The position numbers and the translations under genes were made by a program. Below are positions 1 to 8,474 of a stretch of DNA of 37,217 nucleotides, one piece after another (the first letter of the stretch is position 1; the number at the start of each line of letters is the position of its first letter). The notes below the pieces were generated by a model that did no database searches, was not told where the DNA came from, and saw nothing but the letters and a program-made list of their open reading frames with translations. Source of the DNA: Streptococcus penaeicida (lineage in GTDB: Bacteria > Bacillota > Bacilli > Lactobacillales > Streptococcaceae); NCBI RefSeq assembly GCF_002887775.1, contig NZ_LOCM01000022.1, positions 1 to 37,217 on the forward strand, in the 5' to 3' direction.

Positions 1-59
1 GGATTTCGGAACTTTGAAAACTTTAAAAAACGTATTTTGATTGCTTTGAACATCAAAAT

Positions 60-86
60 AGAGAGTACCAATTTGATACTCTCTAG
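60..86 (-). terminator. Inverted repeat, probable weak terminator after DUF3165 gene
   Basis: The arms AGAGAGTA and TACTCTCT flank a 9-base loop. Read leftwards the hairpin is followed by a short ATTTTG stretch, so it could end the transcript of the small membrane protein gene at 148–390. The T-run is poor, so termination is an inference. Confidence 0.45.
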
Positions 87-147
87 ATCTTAGCTTTTCA
101 TCTACCCACTACAGTTGACAAAGAGCCTCAAAAGCCAGTCTTTATTA

Positions 148-390
148 TTAATTTTTGGGAGGCATTCTTAAAATATCCCGAAGAGCTAGGTAACAAACAG
201 CAATCATGGCCAAGACAATGAACACTTCTGGCGGTGACTGCAAGATTTTCACTAAACTCATCCCAGCTAAGACAATCAAGAGCGCAACCAGAGCTACTAG
301 CCCAATCATTGACAGGGTATTCTTGATGCTTTTAGGTGCCATAAAAAGATAGTATGAAACTATTAAAACGGCAATAATTAAATAAAACAC
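148..390 (-). CDS. DUF3165 family small membrane protein
   Basis: This 80-residue protein is almost entirely hydrophobic, with three likely membrane segments (about residues 2–17, 26–48 and 53–69) and a short charged C-terminus (DILRMPPKN). Size, sequence style and position just downstream of typA match the streptococcal DUF3165 family, whose function is not known. The start is a GTG at 390–388, with an AGGA motif five bases upstream. The gene lies about 115 bases downstream of typA on the same strand and may be co-transcribed by read-through. No signal peptide cleavage motif is evident. The family call comes from recognition of the sequence, not from a search. Confidence 0.75.
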   Translation of the reverse strand: MFYLIIAVLIVSYYLFMAPKSIKNTLSMIGLVALVALLIVLAGMSLVKILQSPPEVFIVLAMIAVCYLALRDILRMPPKN

Positions 391-504
391 TCCTGTCCTC
401 TTTCCTAATATCTGATAAGCGCTGAAACCTTTGCTCAGACATAAAAAGACTTTTAAAAAGCGAGGCTCTTCAAAAATCTTTTTTATTCAATTTAATAGCT
501 AAGC

Positions 505-2346
505 TTATTCAGCTGATTTTTTCTTTTTATTAGCTTTATCACGCGCAGCCTTGTTCAAGATTTGCTTACGCAAACGAATAGACTCAGGTGTTACTTCCAT
601 GTATTCATCATCATTCAAGAACTCTAAAGATTCTTCCAATGTCAGAATACGTGGTGTTTTGATAACTGATGTTTGGTCTTTGTTAGCAGAACGAACGTTT
701 GTCATTTGTTTTGCAGTTGTGACGTTAACACCAAGGTCGTTATCACGTGAGTGTTCACCGATAATCATACCTTCATAAACTTCAGTACCTGGATTAACAA
801 AGATGGTTCCACGTTCTTCAACACGCATGATTGAGTATGTTGTTGCTTTACCTTGGTCGATTGAAACTAAGGCACCACGGTGACGTCCACCAATTTCTCC
901 ACCAACAACTGGTAAGTATTGGTCGAATGTATGGTTCATGATACCGTAACCACGTGTCATTGAAAGGAATTCAGTTGAATAACCAATCAAACCACGAGCA
1001 GGAATCAAGAAAATCAAACGTGTTTGACCGTTACCAACCATTTGCATATCTAACATATCACCTTTACGTTCTGAAAGGGATTGGATGATCGCACCTTGGT
1101 ATTCTTCAGGAGTATCAATTTGAACACGTTCAAATGGCTCACATTTAACGCCATCAATTTCTTTAATGATAACTTCTGGACGAGATACTTGCAATTCGTA
1201 TCCTTCACGACGCATTGTTTCAATAAGAATAGCCAAGTGAAGTTCTCCACGACCTGAAACAGTCCATTTATCAGGAGAGTCAGTTGGGTCAATACGAAGG
1301 GAAACGTCTGTTTGCAATTCTGCTTGTAAACGTTCTTCAATCTTACGTGATGTTACCCATTTACCTTCGCGACCAGCGAAAGGTGAATTATTGACTAAGA
1401 AAGTCATTTGAAGGGTAGGCTCATCAATACGTAAGATTGGTAATGGTTCAACAGCATTTGTTGGGGTGATTGTTTCACCAACGAAGATATCTTCCATACC
1501 AGATACGGCAATGAGATCACCAGCTTTTGCTTCTTGGATTTCACGACGCTCTAAACCAAAGAAACCGAAAAGTTTGGTAACACGGAAGTTTTTAGTAGTA
1601 CCATCCAATTTAGAAAGGGTTACATTATCACCGACTTTGATAGTTCCACGGAAGACACGTCCGATACCGATACGACCAACGAAATCATTATAGTCTAATA
1701 ATGACACTTGAAATTGTAAAGGTTCTTCAGAATTATCAACTGGTGCTGGAATATGGTCAATGATGGTATCAAAGATCGGTTCCATTGTATGCTCTTGGTC
1801 AGCAGGATCATCTGAAAGTGAAGATGTTCCGTTGATTGCTGAAGCATAAACAACAGGGAATTCTAATTGTTCGTCATCTGCTCCAAGCTCGATGAAAAGT
1901 TCTAAAACTTCATCAACAACTTCAGCTGGACGTGCAGATGGTTTATCGATTTTATTAACAACTACAATAGGAACTAAGTCTTGCTCTAAGGCTTTTTTCA
2001 AAACGAAACGTGTTTGGGGCATTGTACCTTCATAGGCATCAACGACAAGAACAACACCGTCAACCATTTTCATGATACGTTCTACTTCTCCACCGAAGTC
2101 CGCGTGTCCTGGTGTGTCCATAATGTTAATACGAACGTCGTTATAAGCGACAGCTGTATTTTTAGCAAGAATGGTGATACCACGTTCTTTTTCAATATCG
2201 TTTGAATCCATTGCACGCTCTTGAAGCTCTTTACGTTCATCAAGTGTGTGAGATTGTTTTAGCAATTCATCAACTAGTGTTGTTTTTCCGTGGTCAACGT
2301 GAGCGATGATGGCAACGTTACGGATATCGTTTCTTAGTTCTGTCAT
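505..2346 (-). CDS. typA: Ribosome-associated translational GTPase TypA/BipA
   Basis: This 613-residue GTPase acts on the ribosome and supports 50S assembly and stress or cold adaptation. The N-terminal G domain shows the P-loop [10 protein letters not shown], switch [10 protein letters not shown] and the NKID specificity motif (about residues 15–140). EF-G-like domains II, III and V follow, then the TypA-specific C-terminal domain with the conserved [18 protein letters not shown] stretch. The full length is normal for the family. I place the start at ATG 2346 because AGAGGA lies just upstream; an in-frame ATG six codons earlier has no ribosome binding site. An extended −10 promoter lies at 2385–2390. 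The lysine-rich tail ([10 protein letters not shown]) is typical of Gram-positive TypA. Confidence 0.97.
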   Translation of the reverse strand: MTELRNDIRNVAIIAHVDHGKTTLVDELLKQSHTLDERKELQERAMDSNDIEKERGITILAKNTAVAYNDVRINIMDTPGHADFGGEVERIMKMVDGVVLVVDAYEGTMPQTRFVLKKALEQDLVPIVVVNKIDKPSARPAEVVDEVLELFIELGADDEQLEFPVVYASAINGTSSLSDDPADQEHTMEPIFDTIIDHIPAPVDNSEEPLQFQVSLLDYNDFVGRIGIGRVFRGTIKVGDNVTLSKLDGTTKNFRVTKLFGFFGLERREIQEAKAGDLIAVSGMEDIFVGETITPTNAVEPLPILRIDEPTLQMTFLVNNSPFAGREGKWVTSRKIEERLQAELQTDVSLRIDPTDSPDKWTVSGRGELHLAILIETMRREGYELQVSRPEVIIKEIDGVKCEPFERVQIDTPEEYQGAIIQSLSERKGDMLDMQMVGNGQTRLIFLIPARGLIGYSTEFLSMTRGYGIMNHTFDQYLPVVGGEIGGRHRGALVSIDQGKATTYSIMRVEERGTIFVNPGTEVYEGMIIGEHSRDNDLGVNVTTAKQMTNVRSANKDQTSVIKTPRILTLEESLEFLNDDEYMEVTPESIRLRKQILNKAARDKANKKKKSAE

Positions 2347-2384
2347 TTTTTCCTCTTGTAGCATATAAATTTTTTAACTTAGTT

Positions 2385-2393
2385 AGTATAACA
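2385..2393 (-). promoter_or_regulatory. typA promoter (extended −10)
   Basis: On the minus strand TGT precedes TATACT (2390–2385), an extended −10 motif about 40 bases upstream of the typA start. No good −35 is visible in the T-rich stretch further up, as expected for an extended −10 promoter. Confidence 0.6.
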
Positions 2394-2482
2394 CAATTTT
2401 TCTTAAAAAACAGAAATTGTCTTATTGTAAATGTTTTCAGTTTTTATTTTGGTTATTACATGAAAATATAGCTTCTGAGATG

Positions 2483-2513
2483 AAAAAAGAAATCAGGAAA
2501 ATCTGATTTCTTT
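2483..2513 (-). terminator. Terminator of the yqgQ–glk–rhodanese operon
   Basis: The arms AAAGAAATCAG and CTGATTTCTTT flank a short loop and are followed leftwards by a run of T. The hairpin lies six bases after the rhodanese gene's stop codon, so it ends that operon. Confidence 0.85.
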
Positions 2514-2518
2514 CTATC

Positions 2519-2899
2519 TTATTTTGTTTTACCATCCCAATAATCAATGCCGTCTTTTAAAAGATAAAGATTTGTGAATCCTGCTTTTTTCAGCTTGCGA
2601 ATGGCGTTAGGGGCTAAACGGGTTGTCACATTTTCATAGATTAAAACGGGTTTGTCTTTACGTAAGGCTTTGATAGACGCATCAAAAGTTTGTAATGGGA
2701 AGTTACGAGCCCCTAAGATATGTTTTTTCCTAAAAGCCACTGGATCACGTAAATCAATAATTTGACTGTAATGCATCATTTCTTTGAATGTCTCATTGTC
2801 GATCTGCTTAGCCATTCTTTTAAAAGCAAAATAATTCCAAGTAAAGTAGACCACTGTTCCAATTAAAATGATCCATCCAATTATGGTAACGATTGACAT
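2519..2899 (-). CDS. Membrane-anchored rhodanese-like domain protein
   Basis: The protein has 126 residues. An N-terminal transmembrane segment (about residues 3–25) is followed by a single rhodanese domain with IIDLRDP near 47–53 and KHILGARNFPL near 59–70. The active-site position falls around LIYENVTTRLAPNA. No cysteine is present there, so classic thiosulfate sulfurtransferase activity is unlikely; many YqgP/YqhL-neighbour rhodanese-fold proteins of streptococci are similar. The start ATG at 2899 has a strong GGAGGAC ribosome binding site. The gene lies nine bases after glk, in the same transcript. The glk–rhodanese arrangement is widespread in streptococci; the role is not established. 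Confidence 0.88.
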   Translation of the reverse strand: MSIVTIIGWIILIGTVVYFTWNYFAFKRMAKQIDNETFKEMMHYSQIIDLRDPVAFRKKHILGARNFPLQTFDASIKALRKDKPVLIYENVTTRLAPNAIRKLKKAGFTNLYLLKDGIDYWDGKTK

Positions 2900-2908
2900 G
2901 ACGTCCTC

Positions 2909-3880
2909 CTATTTACTTTCTATTTGACTTGCCAAACTTGCTGCACCAATGATCCCCGCATCATTTCCAAGTTCTGCAATTTTAATTTTTGTTGATATTT
3001 TAACTTGTGGGAAGGTGAATTTCAAGAAGAATTTTTCAATGCGAGAGCGTAAAAACTCACCTGCAGCTGATACACCACCACCAATAACGATAGAATCTGG
3101 GTTAAGAATATTAGCCATATTAGCTGTAGCTAATCCAAGGTAAAAAGATACTTTTTCAACCACTGAATCAGCAAACGAATCTCCAGCTTCTGCGGCCACA
3201 AAGACATCTTTACTTGTCACAGCTTCGCCATTATCAATGGCTGCTTTAATCGCTGAGTCACCTTCATAAGTTTCGGCTAAAAGTCGAGCAACTTTAACAA
3301 CGCCTGTCGCTGACGCCACTGTTTCCAAGCAACCATATGATCCACAAGTACATGCAAAACCATTTTCAGGCTCAACAATCATGTGGCCAATTTCACCACC
3401 TGCTCCGGCAACACCATGAATTAAGTTACCGTCAGCGACAATACCGCCACCAACACCTGTACCAAGGGTTACAAAGATAACATCTGGGTTGTTGTCACCA
3501 GCACCAACCCAACGTTCACCCAAGGCTGCAACGTTAGCATCATTATCGATGGCAAAAGGAATCCCTAACTCTTGTTCAATAATTGAACCAACTTCTTGTG
3601 TATCTTTCCAGTTAAGGTTAAAAGCACCAGTAACGGTCTTTTTCTCACGGTCTACAGCACCAGGTGAGCCCATACCAATGCCGACAAAATCGTCTTTGCT
3701 TAAGCCGTAAAGTTCAAGACGATGTTTTAAGGATGCAACAATATCAGGTACGATATGTTTACCATCTTCTAAAATATTGGTTTCAATAGCCCATTTTTCT
3801 TGCACTTCACCCTCAAGGGTTAAAATACCAAATTTGATGGTGGTTCCACCTAAATCAATCCCGATTAATTTTTGACTCAT
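2909..3880 (-). CDS. glk: ROK-family glucokinase
   Basis: This 323-residue cytosolic kinase phosphorylates glucose to glucose-6-phosphate with ATP. It shows the N-terminal phosphate-binding motif GIDLGGTTIKFG, the catalytic region IDNDANVAALGE (Asp near residue 109), GTGVGGGIV, and the ROK zinc-binding signature HMIVEPENGFACTCGSYGCLE with the CxCGxxGCLE pattern. Length is normal for the family. The start ATG at 3880 lies inside the 3' end of yqgQ (26-base overlap), with AAGGA just upstream, so translation of the two is probably coupled. Glucokinase also feeds carbon catabolite signalling in Gram-positive bacteria. Confidence 0.96.
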   Translation of the reverse strand: MSQKLIGIDLGGTTIKFGILTLEGEVQEKWAIETNILEDGKHIVPDIVASLKHRLELYGLSKDDFVGIGMGSPGAVDREKKTVTGAFNLNWKDTQEVGSIIEQELGIPFAIDNDANVAALGERWVGAGDNNPDVIFVTLGTGVGGGIVADGNLIHGVAGAGGEIGHMIVEPENGFACTCGSYGCLETVASATGVVKVARLLAETYEGDSAIKAAIDNGEAVTSKDVFVAAEAGDSFADSVVEKVSFYLGLATANMANILNPDSIVIGGGVSAAGEFLRSRIEKFFLKFTFPQVKISTKIKIAELGNDAGIIGAASLASQIESK

Positions 3881-4088
3881 CTTCGTGTCCTTCTTTTTCT
3901 AATTCTAATCTATGCTCACGTCGCAAAATCAGTTCAGCATTCAAATAATCCATCTTGTCGATTAGACCATTATCATAAAGCCGTTTAAGCTCTATTTTCA
4001 TGACCTCAATGTCATAAAGACGCTTGCCAATATAGATATAAATACCGAAATTTTTCAGTAACTGTTGCACGTCATATAATGTTTTCAT
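3855..4088 (-). CDS. yqgQ: YqgQ family (DUF910) small protein
   Basis: This 77-residue cytosolic protein of unknown biochemical role is recognised from the sequence MKTLYDVQQLLKNFGIY and the following LYDIEVMKIELKRLYD...MDYLNAELILRREH pattern, which is helical and charged as in the YqgQ/DUF910 family. In Bacillus and streptococci yqgQ sits directly before glk, as here (26-base overlap). I chose ATG 4088 over an upstream in-frame ATG because the family begins MKTLYDVQ and because the promoter places the transcript start at or within a couple of bases of this ATG. No Shine-Dalgarno sequence exists, so the mRNA appears leaderless. Confidence 0.85.
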   Translation of the reverse strand: MKTLYDVQQLLKNFGIYIYIGKRLYDIEVMKIELKRLYDNGLIDKMDYLNAELILRREHRLELEKEGHEDESKINRD

Positions 4089-4096
4089 ATAAGTAG

Positions 4097-4125
4097 AGTT
4101 TAGCAAATTATCAGATTTTTTTCAA
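4097..4125 (-). promoter_or_regulatory. Promoter of yqgQ–glk–rhodanese operon
   Basis: TTGAAA (4125–4120), an exact 17-base spacer, then TAAACT (4102–4097). The −10 ends eight bases before the yqgQ ATG (4088), so the transcript should start at about 4091–4088, giving a leaderless or near-leaderless mRNA. Confidence 0.75.
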
Positions 4126-4176
4126 GAAGATTAGGCAATCGCTTTCCTATTTTCTTTCTACTTTTTCACTTTTCTT

Positions 4177-4184
4177 TTCGAATG
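4177..4184 (+). promoter_or_regulatory. Possible CIN box (SigX/ComX competence promoter) of the prepilin peptidase
   Basis: TTCGAATG matches six of eight positions of the competence sigma factor box TACGAATA. It is preceded by a long T/C-rich tract and lies seven bases before the ATG at 4192. Late competence genes are the known targets of this sigma factor, and this gene is one by family. The match is imperfect, so it is a candidate only. Confidence 0.4.
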
Positions 4185-4191
4185 AATAGGT

Positions 4192-4839
4192 ATGACCTAC
4201 TTACTCTATTTTTTACTAGGTGCAAGCCTTGGTTCCTTCTTAGGATTAATTTACGATAGGTTCCCTCAAAAGTCTATCATTTGGCCGCCAAGCCATTGTT
4301 TCAACTGTCAGAATCAACTACGGGCTCGTGACCTGATACCTATACTTTCTTGGTATCTGAACAGATACAAATGTCGCTATTGTCATACGACTATCAGTCC
4401 CATTTATAGTCTGATTGAAACAGCTTATGGAATCCTATTTATTCTCTGTTTGAGTTTCCATTTTCTAACTTATACTGATTTGGCAATCCTATCTTTGTCA
4501 CTCTTTCTCTCTATCTATGACTACTATTCTCGTTCCTATCCCTTGCTTTTTTGGCTACTAGCATACGGAATTGGATTTCTAGTCTGTGGTATTAAGCTAT
4601 TGTCTATCTTCTTTCTTCTCATAGGTCTCTTAGCTGTTATAAAACCCATCAAAATAGGTAGTGGAGACTTCTTCTACTTGGCTTTACTGGCTCTCTTTTA
4701 TCCCTTAAGTCTCATTCTCTGGACCATTCAAGTTGCTTGTCTTCTGGGCTTAGTTTATTCTTTCTGGTCCAAACAAAAAGTACTGCCCTTCATCCCCTTT
4801 CTCAGCGCAGCCCTTTTAATACTACTTTTGATAACTTAA
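4192..4839 (+). CDS. comC: Prepilin peptidase (ComC/PilD family, A24 aspartic protease)
   Basis: This 215-residue integral membrane enzyme cleaves the leader of ComG-type competence pseudopilins at the membrane. The N-terminal domain keeps two CxxC pairs (CFNCQNQ and CRYCHTT) of the bifunctional family. The two catalytic aspartates of A24 proteases fit SIYDYYSR (near residue 108) and the GSGDFFYLA loop (near 155). About seven hydrophobic segments are visible, and 215 residues is normal for streptococcal ComC. It is the only forward gene among minus-strand genes on both sides, so it has its own promoter; a CIN-box-like sequence lies at 4177. No clear Shine-Dalgarno sequence precedes the ATG (AGG lies only three bases away). 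Confidence 0.92.
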   Translation: MTYLLYFLLGASLGSFLGLIYDRFPQKSIIWPPSHCFNCQNQLRARDLIPILSWYLNRYKCRYCHTTISPIYSLIETAYGILFILCLSFHFLTYTDLAILSLSLFLSIYDYYSRSYPLLFWLLAYGIGFLVCGIKLLSIFFLLIGLLAVIKPIKIGSGDFFYLALLALFYPLSLILWTIQVACLLGLVYSFWSKQKVLPFIPFLSAALLILLLIT

Positions 4840-4863
4840 AAAGCCTGGAATTTCTTCCAGACT
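4838..4863 (-). terminator. Terminator between comC and the ABC exporter genes
   Basis: AGTCTGGAA-GAAA-TTCCAGGCT is followed leftwards by five T, a good intrinsic terminator for the minus-strand exporter operon. In the forward direction the same hairpin follows the comC stop codon, but no strong T-run follows it. Confidence 0.8.
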
Positions 4864-4874
4864 TGATTTACAGC

Positions 4875-6620
4875 TTAGCGATTCTCCATCATACCAGCCT
4901 GTAATTGATACATTTTATAGTAAGTACCACCTTTAGCTAAGAGCTCATCATGGCTACCACTTTCAATGATATTGCCCTTATCTAATACATAGATACAATT
5001 GGCATCTTGAATAGTGGATAGACGGTGAGCAATGGCGATGGTTGTCCGGCCCTTACGCATTTTTGCAAGGGAATTTTGGACGATTTGCTCGGTTGCTGAG
5101 TCAATATTGGCTGTTGCTTCATCCAGGATGAGGATTTTGGGCTTGCTAGCAACGGTACGGGCAAAGGCCAACAATTGTCTTTGTCCGGTTGAAAAACTTG
5201 AGCCTCGTTCTGATACAGGAGCATCATATTTTTCGGGTAGTTTGTCAATAAAGTAATTGGCATCAACAAATTCTGCTGCCTCCACAACTTCCTGATCACT
5301 GATATCCTGATACATGCGGATATTTGAGGCGATGGTGCCGTGATAGAGGAAGGGGTCTTGAAGGACTAAGCCAACTGCTTGTCGCAAGGCTTCCTGACTA
5401 TATTTGCGGATATCCTTGCCATCAATCAAAACTTGTCCTTCAGCGAATTCGTAAAAGCGCATAAAGACGTTGATAATTGAGGACTTACCAGAACCTGTCG
5501 AGCCGACAAAGGCAATGGTTTCACCCTTTTTAACATCAAAAGAAATATTATTGAGGATTTTCGTCTGACCGTCATAGGAGAAGGAAACATTTTTAAATTG
5601 GATATGCCCTTCTTCAATTTGGTCAATCTGACCTTCTTGGGCTGGTTCAAAACCAACTTCATCAATTAATTTGAAGACGCGAGAAGCTGAAACCATTGAG
5701 GTTTGTAGGGTTGAAAAATTTTGCGTTACTTCAATTAAAGGGTCAAATAGACGATTGACATATTGAATGAAAGCATACATGATACCAGCTGTTAAGCCAC
5801 CTTCCATACCCTTGAAACCAAAGTATGTCATCAGAACAGCGTAGGCTAATAATTTCAAGAGGGACATGGCTGGACGTAAGAAAATGGAATCCAAAGCAAC
5901 AGAACGATTGGCGTAGGCCACATGTTCTTCATTGATTAATTCAAATTCATTTTTAAGACGGTCCTCTTGCCCGAAAGCTTGAATAATCCGGATGCCTTCA
6001 ATGCTTTCCGCTAGTTTGGTATTGATATCTGAAAGCAGACTTCTGGTCTTCGCAATCACTTTAACAGATTTTTTACGATATAAATCTACTAGTATGAAAA
6101 TAAATGGCAAGAAAATAGCAACTAAAGCTGTTAGCTTGGCATCCAAAATCAACATGGTGTAAAGGGTTACCGTGAAGATAAAGATTGCTGAAATAAAGCT
6201 AGATAAGAGACCTGAAAACATATCACTGATAGCTTCGGTATCATTGGTAATTCTAGAAACAATGGAACCTGCTGGCGTCTTATCGAAATAAGACATGCCC
6301 AATTTCTCCATATTAGCAAAGGCATCGCGACGAATATCACGAACAATACTGTACGAAACCTTAGCGAAGAAAAGATTACCAAAATATTGAATCAAACTTT
6401 GCAAGACATATAAACCATAATAGCCAATTAAAATCAAAAAGGCTGTATTGTTGATGTGAGTGAGGTAATTATCAATAAAATGGGAGGCCACTAGAGGAAT
6501 AAAACTTTTAACAACAGTCGTTAAGAGCAAAAGTCCCAAGGCCAAAGCTGTCAACCACTTATAAGGTTTCAAATAGGACATAAGGCGTTTAAAAACGTGC
6601 CATTGATTATCTTTAGCCAT
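4875..6620 (-). CDS. Heterodimeric ABC exporter, subunit with catalytic Glu (second gene)
   Basis: This 581-residue half-transporter has a six-helix ABC1 membrane domain (about residues 15–310) and a C-terminal ATPase domain. Walker A is GSTGSGKSS and Walker B is ILILDEATANID with the catalytic glutamate. The H-loop is IAHRLS. Its signature motif is degenerate (FSTGQRQL instead of LSGGQ), which pairs with the Asp-for-Glu change in the partner gene. This is the mark of asymmetric exporters such as BmrCD, LmrCD and PatAB. The start ATG at 6620 has GGAGGTG upstream and overlaps the end of the partner gene by eight bases, so equal translation of both subunits is likely. The likely substrates are drugs or peptides; the exact one cannot be read from sequence. 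Confidence 0.93.
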   Translation of the reverse strand: MAKDNQWHVFKRLMSYLKPYKWLTALALGLLLLTTVVKSFIPLVASHFIDNYLTHINNTAFLILIGYYGLYVLQSLIQYFGNLFFAKVSYSIVRDIRRDAFANMEKLGMSYFDKTPAGSIVSRITNDTEAISDMFSGLLSSFISAIFIFTVTLYTMLILDAKLTALVAIFLPFIFILVDLYRKKSVKVIAKTRSLLSDINTKLAESIEGIRIIQAFGQEDRLKNEFELINEEHVAYANRSVALDSIFLRPAMSLLKLLAYAVLMTYFGFKGMEGGLTAGIMYAFIQYVNRLFDPLIEVTQNFSTLQTSMVSASRVFKLIDEVGFEPAQEGQIDQIEEGHIQFKNVSFSYDGQTKILNNISFDVKKGETIAFVGSTGSGKSSIINVFMRFYEFAEGQVLIDGKDIRKYSQEALRQAVGLVLQDPFLYHGTIASNIRMYQDISDQEVVEAAEFVDANYFIDKLPEKYDAPVSERGSSFSTGQRQLLAFARTVASKPKILILDEATANIDSATEQIVQNSLAKMRKGRTTIAIAHRLSTIQDANCIYVLDKGNIIESGSHDELLAKGGTYYKMYQLQAGMMENR

Positions 6621-8355
6621 TTTCTTGCACCTCCATTTCCATTTGTTGCGATTGGTAGGTTTTGGCGTACCAACCATTTTGTTGAATCAAGTCTTCGTGT
6701 TTGCCACGTTCAATAATACGACCATTTTGCATAACTAAAATCAAATCGGCATGGACAACGGCACTAAGTCGATGAGCCGTGATAATGGTTGTCTTTTCCT
6801 GCCGTGTTTCTTTTAGATTTTCTATAATAGCATGTTCAGTCTTAGCATCGACAGCTGAAAGGGAGTCATCCAAAATGAGGATGTCTGGATTTAAAATCAT
6901 AGCTCGACTCATAGCCAAACGTTGTTTTTGTCCACCTGATAAGGAAACGCCTTTTTCACCTATTAGGGTGTTGAAATTATCTGGCATGGCCATGATGTCA
7001 TCATAGACTTGTGACAATTTTGTTACCTCTTCCACTTCTTCAAGTGATAGATTAGGATTCCCAAAGCGGACATTTTCTAGAATGGTGGTTGCAAAGAGGA
7101 ACTGGTCTTGGGGGACATAACCGATCAAGCGACGTAAATCTTCTAAACGGTAATTTTCAATATTATGTCCGTTTAGTTTTATCATTCCTTGGGTTACATT
7201 ATATTCACGAAGTAATAATTTAATCAGAGTTGTTTTTCCAGACCCGGTTTGGCCAACCAGCCCTAGGGTTTGACCTTTTTCAAGATGAAAATGAATAGCA
7301 TTTAAGGTTTCTTCATTATCGTAATGGAAGTTATCAATTTGATAATCCAAAGGACCATTCGCAACTTCTTTAACCGGATTTTCAGGATCTTTAACATCTG
7401 ATTCTTGGCTGAGGAGGTCATTAATTCTTTCGTAGGAAACTGATCCTCTCTGTATCATATTGAATAAAAAGCCTACGGCCATGAGCGGCCAAACAAGCAT
7501 ATCCAAATATGTGATAAATGTGACCAAGCTCCCTATGGTGATTTGATTCCCCTTAATCATATAAGCCCCAACTAAGAGGGTGAGCACATATGAAGCCCCG
7601 ATGAATAAAAGGACCAGTGGATCAAACATGACATCATAGGTCATGGTTTTGATGTTTTTGAGATAAGTTTTCTGGTTAGTTTCTTGGAATGAGGCCAGTT
7701 CCTGACTTTGATAGCCGAAAGACTTAGTTACCTTAATTCCAGAAACACTTTCTTGGACCTTATTATTCAAATCCGAAAAAGCTGCTTGTGACTCACCAAA
7801 GGCTTTATGGGTTTTACGCCCCAAGCGACTAGTTGCATAAGCCATGATTGGGAGTGGCAAAACGGCAATTAGGGTCATTTGCCAAGAAATACTGAAGAAC
7901 ATAGTCACAAGGGTCACGATGGCTGTGATTGAGGCATCAACAGCTGACATAACACCGCCGCCAGCTAAACGCGTCAAGGAATTAATATCATTTGTGGCAT
8001 GAGCCATCAAATCACCTGTCCGGTATTTTTGGTAGAAGGAAGGTGACATTTTCGTGAAGTGTTCGAAGAGGCGGAATCGCATGATGCGTCCCAGTCTGTA
8101 AGAAGTTCCGAAGATACAGATGCGCCACAGGTAACGCAAGAAATACATGGCTAGTGCTGACAGAACTAACCAGAACAACTGCAGCAGTAATTGATTTTTG
8201 GTCAAGTGACCGCTTGTAATTCCATCAATGACGGAACCCATAATTTTGGGCGGAATCAAATTCAGTAAAGCTACCACACTGAGTGAGATAATACCTACTA
8301 AGTAAGGTCCCTTCTCTTGGCGGAAGAACCACCAGAGGTTTTTTATGATTGACAT
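6613..8355 (-). CDS. Heterodimeric ABC exporter, subunit with degenerate ATPase site (first gene)
   Basis: This 580-residue half-transporter has six membrane helices (about residues 15–300) followed by an ATPase domain with Walker A GQTGSGKTT, a canonical signature LSGGQKQR, Walker B ILILDDSLSAVD and H-loop TAHRLS. In Walker B the catalytic glutamate is aspartate, so this nucleotide site is expected to bind but hardly hydrolyse ATP. The canonical signature completes the active site of the partner encoded next. I set the start at ATG 8355 (AAAGGA five bases upstream), not at an in-frame ATG 13 codons earlier without a ribosome binding site. The only upstream DNA before the preceding terminator is about 50 bases, so the promoter is either very close or upstream of that terminator. 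Confidence 0.93.
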   Translation of the reverse strand: MSIIKNLWWFFRQEKGPYLVGIISLSVVALLNLIPPKIMGSVIDGITSGHLTKNQLLLQLFWLVLSALAMYFLRYLWRICIFGTSYRLGRIMRFRLFEHFTKMSPSFYQKYRTGDLMAHATNDINSLTRLAGGGVMSAVDASITAIVTLVTMFFSISWQMTLIAVLPLPIMAYATSRLGRKTHKAFGESQAAFSDLNNKVQESVSGIKVTKSFGYQSQELASFQETNQKTYLKNIKTMTYDVMFDPLVLLFIGASYVLTLLVGAYMIKGNQITIGSLVTFITYLDMLVWPLMAVGFLFNMIQRGSVSYERINDLLSQESDVKDPENPVKEVANGPLDYQIDNFHYDNEETLNAIHFHLEKGQTLGLVGQTGSGKTTLIKLLLREYNVTQGMIKLNGHNIENYRLEDLRRLIGYVPQDQFLFATTILENVRFGNPNLSLEEVEEVTKLSQVYDDIMAMPDNFNTLIGEKGVSLSGGQKQRLAMSRAMILNPDILILDDSLSAVDAKTEHAIIENLKETRQEKTTIITAHRLSAVVHADLILVMQNGRIIERGKHEDLIQQNGWYAKTYQSQQMEMEVQENG

Positions 8356-8405
8356 AAGCTTCCTTTCAAGTTTTAAATTGTCGCTAAATTTCATTTCATT
8401 CAGCT

Positions 8406-8434
8406 AAAAAAAGTCTCTCCCAGAGGAGAGAACT
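8406..8434 (-). terminator. Strong intrinsic terminator between vanZ-like gene and ABC exporter
   Basis: GTTCTCTCC-TCTG-GGAGAGAC is followed leftwards by seven T. It begins right at the position where the vanZ reading frame would end if one base were restored. The exporter start is only about 50 bases further on. Confidence 0.88.
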
Positions 8435-8474
8435 CAGTTTCTTTTGATACGATTTTTACTAATCAAAAGATAGG

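Noticed and set aside
421..504. typA terminator between typA and the DUF3165 gene
   Set aside because: A/T-rich inverted segments exist (for example AAAAAGA/TCTTTTT, and GAGGCTCTT matching AAGAGCCTC near 121–129), but I could not make a convincing compact hairpin with a T-run.
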